Of a DNA stretch of 64,000 bases, positions 62,101 through 64,000 are shown in pieces. Source of the stretch: Poseidonocella pacifica (GTDB lineage Bacteria > Pseudomonadota > Alphaproteobacteria > Rhodobacterales > Rhodobacteraceae); NCBI RefSeq assembly GCF_900111875.1, contig NZ_FOJU01000005.1, positions 62,001 through 126,000 on the forward strand, read 5' to 3'. How positions within the stretch are numbered: the first letter of the stretch is position 1; each line of letters begins with the position of its first letter. The notes below the pieces were generated by a model. The model was not told the DNA's origin. It did no database searches and saw only the letters and a program-made list of their open reading frames with translations. The translations under genes and the position numbers were made by a program.

Positions 62101-64000
62101 GAAGTGGAGGGCATCATCGAGGATGCGCTCGGCATCACCGATGACAACAGCCTTGATGTGAACGATCAGATTTTCGCGCTGAGCCTCAATGGCGACGCGC
62201 TCGATATCCATCTCAACCTCGGGGCGATCTTTGAAGAGAACTTTGGCTTCAGCCTCGATCTTCAGCAACTGGCGGCCATCGCTGGCCCTGATGCGCTGGC
62301 TGGCATGGATTTCGTCGACGACATTGCCGACGTCATCAACCCCGGTGCGGCGGGCAAGATCAATCTCAGCGCCTTTGTGAATTTCAAGGTACAGGCGGGA
62401 ATCCGTCTGACCTCGGACGGGCCCGAATTCTTCCTCTATGACTACAACCCGACCCGGATTCAGACCCGGTCGGTCGCCCCCTTTGGGACAGTCGTCTTTG
62501 ACAATCGCTCCAGCGACCTGAGTGATGAAACCAAGGCCGCGATTCTCGCCGATTTCCGCCGCGTTGTCGGCGCGGCGGGCGAAGGCGTCACGGCGATATC
62601 TGCCGAGGTCGAAACCTACTGGGTTTCCACGACCGAGTCGACGGAGGCCGGGCAGAACGTCGACGATGAGCATGGGGTCGGGCAGCTTGCCGGTCGCCGT
62701 CAGGCCGCGATCGTGGAACTTCAGGACTGGCTCTCGGGCGAGCTTGGGATATCGGTCGAACTCTTCGCCGGGGCCCAGAGCGAGGTCGCGGCGGGGGAAA
62801 CCCCCACAACGTTTACCGGTGTTCAGATCGACCGCGAAGTGGCCGTATCCGCCGAGAAGGCGCGTGGGACCGCGGCCAGCATCGGGCTCCGCGTGGCGGG
62901 GCAGGATCTCGAACTTGGCTTTGACGCTGGGCCAGCGCGGCTTGGCGTTACCGGCGGCTGGGCTGCGATCGACCGTGACGGGCTCGCAAGCACGCATGAC
63001 TACGCGACCTTCGCACTGACGCTCGATCAGCGCGGCGGATCCATCGAGGATGACGGGCGGTTCTATATCGGCCCCGAGCGTCTCTCGAACAACGTCGGCT
63101 ATGAGATCGTCGGCGCGATGGGGATGGACCTTCCGCTTAGTCTTTCGGTCCCCGGGCTTCCTGACATTCAACTCAGCAGCTTTACCGCCTCGACCGGTTC
63201 TGCGGGGGTTCAGGGCCTGCTGGATATGGCGGCAGGACGGGTCGTTCCGGGCGATGTACTGACCGTTACCGTGCCGAACGTTCAGGATGTGATGGACAAT
63301 TACCTCGGGGAGTTCTCCCTGCTGGGAATGCTCACCGATCCGTCTCGCATCCTTGATGGTGTGGATTCCGCGCTTGGCGTCGTGCAGGATCTCATGACGA
63401 CGGAGTTGTCCCGCGATATCCCGGTCATTGGCGAAAAGCTCGCCGCGGCAGGGAATTTCGTGCGCGATGTTCGCGTCGGATTCCTTGACGATCTGCGCGC
63501 CAAACTGTCGTCCGAGGGCGGGACCGTCCCGATCCTGAAGTCCTCCCTGTGGGACCTTTTCGGTACAGATGGTCTGGACATCATTCTCGACAAAGACGGT
63601 AACAATGTCGTCGATATCGATGATATTGACATCGCTTGGGTCGACCGCGACGGCGTGGTTCTGTCGGAGTGGGTGGTGGGTGACCTGCCGCCGGACGCCG
63701 CCGATGCGATCCAGATCGACATCGACATGGGGATGCAGCTGCTGGCGGCTGATATCGACATACCGCTCGATTTCGAGGTGCCCGGATTCAGTCTTGATGT
63801 CGACGGCGGCTTTACTTTCGATCTGGGTTGGGCGTGGGATTTCGGCTTTGGGATCAGTACGTCCTCGGGCTTCTACCTGCGCACAAACACGGATGATACC
63901 AAGGAGATCCGGGTTCAGGCCGATGCCTATCTTGAGGGGACAGGCGGCGCGCCGTTCACCGCGAATGGCAGTCTGCTCTTCTTTGACGCCACAGTTATCG
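41143..64000 (+). CDS. giant modular LEPR-XLL surface/secreted protein (partial, 3' end outside window)
   Basis: One frame open from ATG 41143 to the window end: 7,619 codons, no stop found on reading it through. Order: N-terminal motif LETLEQRILLSGD near residue 30 (LEPR-XLL type, found at the start of huge repetitive exported proteins); a beta-helix-like part with NNTGTVAPGYSPGVLEV and YDQLVVAGEAQLAGTLNL (residues 110-240); beta-rich modules of 516 residues (from residue 616), three with long inserts; from about residue 6,140 a different region with helices, and an EF-hand-like DKDGNNVVDIDD (63589-63624). I saw no cysteine codon. Lys is rare; Asp, Gly, Ala, Ser and Thr dominate. No signal peptide is evident; export by a type I or similar system is likely but no exporter is in view. 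Function unknown; adhesion or biofilm matrix is a guess. Confidence 0.9.
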   Translation, partial: MSDQEYEPITADDASDHRESIDQVPAFGLETLEQRILLSGDLPVADTDDTSSGDTGAVDVAPQTTTEEAPDPFVVGPPDLTLTSGSGTRSLDPEHVSEQSFHVEAGSLLTGGGRTGQALNNTGTVAPGYSPGVLEVSSYSQDATAQLDIEIGGITPGSAGPTGLDGYDQLVVAGEAQLAGTLNLDFINDFTPVAGQVYDVMRWTQRVGSFSEYTGLHAGGGIYMRPTYMADRLRLEAVQIPGLDQLTLGSDPANAAALDAWMSALANRVAQTGIELTASLDIRGLRVSGDFSISVASTSSGMETTFALSDGSASWLMLGLSGGLTDVAGSFTFGGGTPTALSLSASGSVSGFGGATLAGDFNVGYDAAAGALTVAASDLSARLGDPAQGAAVLLSDAELAMRIQAGAFDLRASGSGSVDGLAGATLSGDLALEASTATGEARFIARGASLSLPDVGQIGGDLVFAARTSVADDVRLQELLIGVDDVTGSLSLGEAVISATGGRLGVVVQTRGPEEGLGTLITTTAVAGRIDLALDVDGTLSLSGTEISVLHNSSANDISHEIRLADGSVIWAEVAAETTLLSGVFSAAIDGVLAFTGELELEISTTTRVLSDGALVDLTEYALSGSGISAGFGGARGLSTSGSDFALVYAREVDGTRSWMASQGTMGEAVVGGYLLDNLDSAGWSINRVVAGSVGVDAPTINWSDVRTFDLASGARFVFDQVGDVFSLPLAGDLDLGGTTLSGAMTLSYDRIAESWGITLEDVSWAMAAGPVAVRLARATGTLRIDSSGKRSGELTGSLALEGVDGVTLSAEGRVVLDANDTSVSVAATGVLGIDGFATVSGAFTVEKAITVDGPTLTIGAIGASVTVGAETGPQVAVSSADLAFVARTDALGGAGFALMAEGQAALSGLDGVSLNVAHARVAVNRLGTAISAEVAAGSDSVDLTFDSSRDTEAVLVDGAVLSLGDLTLRGNLRVESGEVPLGGTTRQQMTLGFDGLSVSGITLGGASAALSDGRGAVVAFARADGSTGYAVQASGSASLTGLEGISLSAQDMSFSYNGTGVALDVDVATASGIIRLAQSVGERRLAGTATASIDGLLDLSGSLVLEAVSAADVQVKTTATDGSESFETVSVDMLVLGGADLSVGLHAGDIAVALGGTDLALVLSSEVGGTRRWITSSATVTEASVAALAEAQISTAMLEINRALSDSGALLPSGTPIIDWSGDGAKLIAVDSDTTVPVSADTDRLATAVSGSLTLGGAEISGIFQIRDQIDGSGARVWEIAMADATLALAAGGARAEIAGASGAFLVSDTGVSGSISGVGSVTGVDGLTASGTLSAEMSDGLMALSGTLNLAVDGVASLNGSFAIEREAAIEGLPQETLSVVAGADAGQSAEVTAGGTTTNTRIAFAMARNGISREGIYAFGLDGARQTVSTLDASGRPLADAALRTRLQAGLASIPGIGTGNVLVSGNRADGFVLEFIGQLAGKPISLAGSAGGAGLWVTQPVETPDSADWAVVERLTAASAGTNAVAALNVRRSGAGGSFTVTLDGKTTEAIALVEDTAPVTTLQQITLPSDQAGLVWFEVNGEQTGKIRLVGDPAIVAARIETALGEALGTGTVSVSFDTAFAETGTADYTVEFIGDLAGQDIPLVDVFSSSEEISTSVTALRTGGPGYALEAQAERIQEALNAAHGAGRFTVVHTGGLTLSDAEFEITFNGAFGRAEHAIPDVAGSGAAISIGWAAAGAGASGAVQSVHIPAGTASDRVQLRVNDGTRSYATTSLAYDADAAAIETAILAALSADGSRFGATGAEVGVALEADGSWIVSFGGALDGQTLVPMQALLLGSASSPEAGLTTLVTGATRSEVQVLDLSSYDRISLSVEGKAGATASLDVASLTAEGLQQALGGLSAIGGSGNVAVEAMAEPGQFRVSYLAGLAGQDMPPLVVSPVQTVTLMGSGARPDTLALRIGDADWSELRSLDGLDAAEIAGVLADLLSSQPDMASEAISVSVRDAATLAYDIVYSGALAGADAGELTVLTSALEEVAGARLRIGASGVTGRMGDATSGGFALQDGSLALFVAEGSDGTSGFALEAGGTVTLSGFGDAVSLSASGTIRVNALGLAVDETISTGPSSTQTLTFDDALARQELRIDSGSITVSGLGTLTGGLVVERTQSIIAGVTTTDIRIGVDGATGSLALGPATAALADGRGAVVLRHTIDALGAVTTKYAVQAEGDVTVGGVGGISLIADDLAIAYNRWGSALDLSVATPLNDYAVSLLDGETRLRGSATAVLDGVMEISGELFIENREDQTVILSDGSSVVVDQLIVGGADVSAKLLAGGTVADPLVELSDVDIAMVLSSEAVTTGVARRWVSAQGDLGALAVKGYQIADLSSATLRINKSLDVSGALDSVSATVIDWEVNGLSIGIAEGQSLALAMPAEIVDIDIIGSMELGGAVLSGAFSVQLDQSGPSDIWTVTASGADLGYRSGGAYVGLESVSGSLTFGSGVAVSGSLTGRAVVEGVEGISFDGDLTAAIDGAGNMAFSATTMAMEIDGFGELRGGLSIEASSDGSILIGASGVTGSVGTTSGGLTLSEAALGIYIEGRSETSAGYAMVANGRVSLTGFPDVTLEAAASLRINALDRRLNLSAGGVPLVFDTPDRVQELQIGTGTLSVAGLGSLTGSFAITSHSTTDDAGIVTVDTRIGLSGVEGDLDLGAIGASLEEGEGAILLQKVGGDAGTYAVQVEGDVALTGADGIDLRADNMTVSFNRLGAAVIGIEVPTGAGTYTVDLLDGETRVSGTATAEFGGLTLEGEIFVEARTSVTQDVVSSDGTREAVLVDQTIIGGRGLSLLVDVDSTEIARLSDANIALVLSTDRADPARRWVTAAGAVGGLDLLGEDLAHISSAAFHMNRALAPDGSFLTGGAVLDWSGDQAHSVSLSPTDASLVAAFSGSEAGMSLALEGVVDFGAARLSGDFSVELSEAAGAPIWDLVATDVEVRLAAGGAAVALTEGSGTLHLAASGNSGTISGRIAASGIPGLTLEGGVAAQFDGDELTITGADVALGVDGFGELSGSFAIERTSDALSIGLNGVTAELGNIALREGRLALYVAQTPAGGTGFALEARGVGALEGFDGLTMSADATVRVNTLQQALSTSITVGGSDLPLLFETAAATRELVVTRGELSIAGLGSIEGAFAMVPSESIDALGQTTQTLRIGLTGVEGDLTPGGLGAALEDGRGGLLLERRLDSSGTVLGSGYALQVSGDVALTGVDGVTLAADELDIRYNRLGRDIENERIATGGEDIVLSLRADETRLAGTMHGAVGDLLDLGGQMFLESRAGDDAVEMVLTDGSAVRVSQLIIGGAGLSARVGPDGTGAEVGDLDVALVISTEVGGAGRRWITTQANVHDAGFDGLALAQIDSAALLINGEMLGGSVETAGRAVLDWNGVSDDQSTEIVVVPGEALILETGASALQFSVDGGLELPGALMSGAFDVELVRGPGGEAAWHIVASDVAVGLSAAGAEIGLSGGSGELWLGRNAVTDTWGEGERSGSLRGSASLTGVDDLSLEGTFETIFDSTGAMILAGAVEIEIDGYAQISGQVAVETSSASGEEPVLVSVPLEPGATGAAIEVTQGGIADNSRFSLAVSEASAGGVRTRFGTYEFTYQGATASVTLAQTDDDAAWRQKLGTALEALFGFDTIEVTGTQAAGFEITVGGRHRGTAITGLTMTPPADPADSADWGTISVESPATETTGSVQRIDLLPEGAEGEISLTFDFDPVTNARFNLVASDASGDFREGDYTFAHGGKSAVASTLSSRGTALSDTGFAASLTGAFETLFGAGNVVVSGSRAAGYEIALQGDMSGVPVALATTPGGSGLSMVPPADPASDGALGNSTIVSQAVAGTASDAYELVISAPSGSSRSGDEFQLRFANSARTADVPLSGIQTTQTRHIFDAIDRIFDVGTGQSTVFGSGSVLARTASGSLRVDAIQSPTDGQIYKITFLGDAADRARQLGALSASNIGITADISYDLTATGTTSGTTGAVHALGRYAAGVEGSFSLRFDYEGKTYTTASIDTQASAVVLRTALLSATESTGARFDADAATVSVKANGADQWIISFAGDSLGKPVGQLQRTTDIEDAPEAQLTAVASSLAGSGGTYRTVALDMASFNTAQEALEAAIAGATRPDGTRFDASGAEVSISLDTDADQWIVSFGGEAVGQDISVLRASVTPVAAPDATLSQIAIGRSSDEVQRLTIGASGGVQLGFDGDYSDVLDAAVLDAATVAEALAGLGGIEAADITVTEQAEGVFEITFGAGLAGRDVSMVEVVAVQRLDLTLPADGELADIVYLRSAGATDWARDVEIPAGATAAERIAAALPALTRAFGLMPGVGTGAVELVPVEGASEQFYLLTKGRLAGQSLPALDIALASAVEAPEAILKIGAAEVNIHVGGEDAGVVVEDAGFGLVIAKTADGSRYALTASGTASLHGFGGGVSLSAAAELAINTLGRATDDTVRTGLDTADRSVQFADGLSRQELTISRGDIVVDGLGTLTGSLKLVATTEEVGGDTVQTLRIGIDTAEGSLTPGGVGVELENGTGAVILERTSGSAGIQTRHAFAAEGDVSLVGVTGVTLSAENLLVTQNRWGEDLALEVDTPSGSYAVDLRDNESRLRGQMTIGVAGAFEATGDMFLESRTDETLLLTDGSSVTVDQLIIAGVGLSAIVGDASIGAALSQTDVALVLSTQQVAAGQTPRRWITAQATVGAAALNAGVEMDVDSASLSINRELVSGDILSAAGTAIDWDGASDDESTEIAVSESNSLVLSEGASQFSMGISGDLLFGSARLGGDFALHLSETAEGQTWTIDASGVSAGLSANGATVSLEDGAGQLVIAPDGSRSGQVSGTARVTGVDGLTLNGTLAARFDADGNMQLAGAVDLGVEGFASVRGQFAVTKIAAPETPAQITVAKASESGTGTVVRATTGGETTDTRYRLTAAATDAGGVTRFREGVYTFDWQGVGVSVDTRTGDGTPYDDAVLATRFATALETVLGAGNVVVEGSRESGFDFELTGALAGRDIAGLTMVPPADPADKTDWGTTSLLGRARAGSVAEYYLLLKPVSITNVSGAKFTLDLGASGSTEAIRYISDKNRQGVAIQEALDAALGAGAAQVVFDKTTGGITSQGFTITFTQGRAPTTLTSTAFTTASSGSVIDGVVRVAATTQQISAEVQAAGTRQAIDLYDAELNGSFTLAFRVFDQTFETSDLSFGATAQDVADAIRAARNTGGTVYGDRGGDAVVSLVAAGNGSQKWQVEFTGTALGRDVPVMTATITELERAPTATLTQTASGQTTSEVQRLTLPATGTHFALAFGNSVTAPLAMGTTAADLQTALENLATIGRGNVTVTEGASGSFDAAFGGALSNSAIALLRFGEVQTLDLTLPDGLADQVALRAVGEGDWHGNIELAELAPDARRTAIAAALTSLTDDSGGLVYGAGNVTVHATAEEGVYHLVGAGALAGKDMTTAVAGLSRAAPAAPEYLLLGASEVSGTIGGAQAGASLSRASLGLVISRGQDGAGFALAAEGSVALQGFGNAVSLSAIGSIAVNELGRALDMDVPAGLDGAVHSVSFDDGTRRQELIIDEGTLTVQGLGELTGGLAMNIVHHKVNGIDTTDVRIGLEDVSGALDAGGLSADLDNGAGAVLLRNQQGIGTVYAVQAEGDVVFDAGGAVGITADRLQVTLNRWGEDLSESVPTPGGLYDVDLIDGETRLRGQMAVDIGGVLQAEGELFLELRENQQVALSDGVTARVDQILIGGANASGSIGGATGARFDEFDMLAVISTERVAAGGDARRWLSAGASVGSAKIAGYALTGIDDATLRVNQRISTAGGVAAATGAPTIDWSEAALSLPVETGASDIVSLDFEDRTLEIGATATLRLGDAHFEGTFTLARETGASSGQDSWTVTAEDAAMGIALGDIALTLGDIDGELRLNADGTRSGSVSGSAVLTGIEGVTLEGDLAASFGTDGTFRVSGSADLDVLGIATLNGEFAIEQVRQNDRSMLLMAVTGLNSTFEVDGVGSAGLQDGELLLLAGSDASGAGGFAIKGSARAVIDTPVIDMAGQIAIAGNTLGIAVDRTERLISSEGVESDIALQLGADLLPPAIEFGELDALITDLLYDAVDTVSVAVSDLKAEISPDFDDGGNNTNTNPLAVSLPVIGSSISQIVGADRLLSIGDYVQRYLGSSDEAFADLPDPGYGTDDPTLRGLLGYLQDNWLPEIGVARDALKLVTTSSGVKLSFDDQFTLSADATLDFDEALEDYGLSIDGSVTAEIEATLDVAFDMVIDWSTGTSDFILHRLAFDASASVDDIDVTAALGPLSVSVGDKTRETGSLRFELAGEIQQGASGLTAVQTLDELVLDLPIYAQLGSLDLAASATPRLIASGNPLSGDVSWEAQDFDSIGDFSNLSVVDLILMFPDFLDTLQSVQDSDLFTNSLPFLDAGLDQVLAFGEGFERDVYNKIDFNKPRVDLFEVASVTIQAGEIDGSPATLLLNPVGGFTEELADGREVTLYQTVNGVETEVGTFGIDSFADGQSLVLSGTVSSAGSYRMVLHEARRQITTLQEFMEAVNASGVLPAGLQITFDPVERSFGVPFTFAEDLTPVQVPLDLELGSDTVSLTTSAEGSLSVHVAGSVTFFADLDGRTYFGEKGNAEASSNLFSDEIFVFDSTMVGYGLELNGEKYTIVGVRGDHLVALDREVAEAADDLGYTLRENSLTLGVENVSLSAGASLNIDDLEVGIQLGMLKATAGGTGTGSGFELAADIAVTLDSDPTSDNPQDRRFGFTEISASDLQFDLSGTASARLRGLSVDPGLGSDIPLAPDIEVSLTALDIFSPGSLKVVDQNPMYPADLDKLVTDGIVGAKDIVVILPDLGAAFDFKDLSFEDIISGTRQGLEFVRDAIEDQPFYTVVMPVVGRSLEDVFPFVDQFLAKLETAASDPASAIGEVEGIIEDALGITDDNSLDVNDQIFALSLNGDALDIHLNLGAIFEENFGFSLDLQQLAAIAGPDALAGMDFVDDIADVINPGAAGKINLSAFVNFKVQAGIRLTSDGPEFFLYDYNPTRIQTRSVAPFGTVVFDNRSSDLSDETKAAILADFRRVVGAAGEGVTAISAEVETYWVSTTESTEAGQNVDDEHGVGQLAGRRQAAIVELQDWLSGELGISVELFAGAQSEVAAGETPTTFTGVQIDREVAVSAEKARGTAASIGLRVAGQDLELGFDAGPARLGVTGGWAAIDRDGLASTHDYATFALTLDQRGGSIEDDGRFYIGPERLSNNVGYEIVGAMGMDLPLSLSVPGLPDIQLSSFTASTGSAGVQGLLDMAAGRVVPGDVLTVTVPNVQDVMDNYLGEFSLLGMLTDPSRILDGVDSALGVVQDLMTTELSRDIPVIGEKLAAAGNFVRDVRVGFLDDLRAKLSSEGGTVPILKSSLWDLFGTDGLDIILDKDGNNVVDIDDIDIAWVDRDGVVLSEWVVGDLPPDAADAIQIDIDMGMQLLAADIDIPLDFEVPGFSLDVDGGFTFDLGWAWDFGFGISTSSGFYLRTNTDDTKEIRVQADAYLEGTGGAPFTANGSLLFFDATVI
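42988..44535 (+). repeat. giant protein module A1 (short form)
   Basis: Protein-level repeat, 516 codons, phased on the VD-x-L-x-x-x-G block (here LVDLTEYALSGSG). It contains the TRSWMAS anchor (Trp codon 43117) and INW 132 bp later. The DNA is diverged from the other copies. Confidence 0.75.
44536..48096 (+). repeat. giant protein module A2 (long form with insert 1)
   Basis: Opens with VDMLVLGGADLS; anchor TRRWITS (Trp 44662) and IIDW. It carries an insert of about 670 codons (about 45250-47280), then resumes with LRIGASGVTG, NRWG and LLDGETRLRG. Confidence 0.8.
45250..47280 (+). repeat. insert 1: run of LAGxD-type sub-repeats
   Basis: About six loosely repeated units of pattern GNVxV...FxVxFxGxLAGQDxPL, for example GNVLVSGNRADGFVLEFIGQ and GNVAVEAMAEPGQFRVSYLA. 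It is placed between FAIE and LRIGASGVTG of module A2. Confidence 0.7.
48097..49644 (+). repeat. giant protein module A3 (short form)
   Basis: Exactly 516 codons between VDQLIVGGADVS and VDQTIIGG. Anchors ARRWVSA (Trp 48244) and VIDW. FSIE and ILIGASGVTG are joined by a few residues, showing the module without insert. Confidence 0.82.
49645..51192 (+). repeat. giant protein module A4 (short form)
   Basis: Exactly 516 codons, opening VDQTIIGGRGLS; anchors ARRWVTA (Trp 49777) and VLDW. No insert; ends with NRLG and ADETRLAG. Confidence 0.82.
51193..55248 (+). repeat. giant protein module A5 (long form with insert 2)
   Basis: Opens VSQLIIGGAGLS; anchors GRRWITT (Trp 51322) and VLDW. The insert (about 51940-54435) separates QVAVE from ILKIGAAEV; the module then continues with NTLG, NRWG and NESRLRG. 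Confidence 0.8.
51940..54435 (+). repeat. insert 2: longest run of LAGxD-type sub-repeats
   Basis: About 832 codons. It opens with NSRFSLAVSEASAGG...YEFTYQG and TMTPPADPAD, closely similar to insert 3, then has further units ending SFGGEAVGQD, GLAGRDVSM and RLAGQSLP. Confidence 0.7.
55249..58524 (+). repeat. giant protein module A6 (long form with insert 3)
   Basis: Opens VDQLIIAGVGLS; anchors PRRWITA (Trp 55387) and AIDW. Insert about 55981-57720 between FAVT and LLLGASEVSG; then NELG, NRWG and IDGETRLRG. Confidence 0.8.
55981..57720 (+). repeat. insert 3: run of LAGxD-type sub-repeats
   Basis: About 580 codons with the opening TRYRLTAAATDAGG...YTFDWQG and TMVPPADPADKTDWGT shared with insert 2, followed by units ending ALAGRDIAG, ALGRDVPVM and ALAGKDMT. 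Confidence 0.7.
58525..59560 (+). repeat. giant protein module A7 (partial)
   Basis: Opens VDQILIGGANAS; anchors ARRWLSA (Trp 58660) and TIDW. Similarity to the other modules is followed to about 59560, after which the protein changes character. Confidence 0.72.

Noticed and set aside
41143-64000. CRISPR array or DNA tandem repeat as explanation for the periodic region.
   Set aside because: The repetition is at protein level with a period of 516 codons; no short identical DNA repeats with spacers were seen.
1-64000. Insertion sequences, prophage or integrase genes.
   Set aside because: No transposase, integrase or phage structural genes and no flanking inverted repeats were recognised.

Overview
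The window looks like chromosomal DNA of a Rhodobacterales (Roseobacter-group) alphaproteobacterium. The evidence is high GC, many ATGA/GTGA translational overlaps, a coxMNOP-like oxidase cluster, a three-gene formate dehydrogenase with a separate TAT-target protein, a bacteriophytochrome with an HWE kinase, and several promoters of the alphaproteobacterial general-stress (EcfG) type. This placement rests on gene content and style only.

Layout. 0-3.2 kb: PBP4-type peptidoglycan peptidase, ribosomal protein L28 with a clear terminator, two small periplasmic proteins (DUF2946 and a PCuAC copper chaperone), tRNA-Phe. 3.6-15.7 kb: one catabolic uptake operon, made of a GntR regulator, two tandem substrate-binding proteins, two permeases, an SDR dehydrogenase, a NodB/PuuE-type deacetylase, a gamma-glutamyltransferase-like enzyme, two ATPases and an M20 amidohydrolase. 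15.9-17.1 kb: glutaryl-CoA dehydrogenase. 17.2-24 kb: diacylglycerol-kinase-like protein, MscS channel, TrkA/TrkH potassium uptake, metallophosphoesterase, PLDc_N mini-protein and ExoD. 24.1-29.4 kb: TAT-exported formate dehydrogenase operon. 29.6-35.8 kb: DJ-1/PfpI protein and a cytochrome c oxidase operon (lipoprotein subunit II fused to cytochrome c, subunit I-III fusion, small membrane protein, CtaG, triheme cytochrome c). 36-39.1 kb: heme oxygenase and bacteriophytochrome kinase. 39.3-40.7 kb: two small stress membrane proteins and a SapC-family protein.

41.1 kb to the window end: a single reading frame of at least 7,619 codons that does not close. It encodes a giant, apparently cysteine-free LEPR-XLL surface or secreted protein built from modules with a base period of 516 codons. 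Three modules carry long inserts at the same site.

The two most interesting signals are this giant modular protein and an island (17-40 kb) in which eight transcription units carry GGAAC-N16/17-[CG]GTT promoters just upstream of the start codon, with a weaker ninth. These link formate oxidation, an unusual terminal oxidase, envelope and stress proteins, and possibly a red-light sensor, in one putative general-stress regulon. The oxidase lacks the canonical K-channel lysine, and its subunit II gene appears to start at a non-standard ATT codon.
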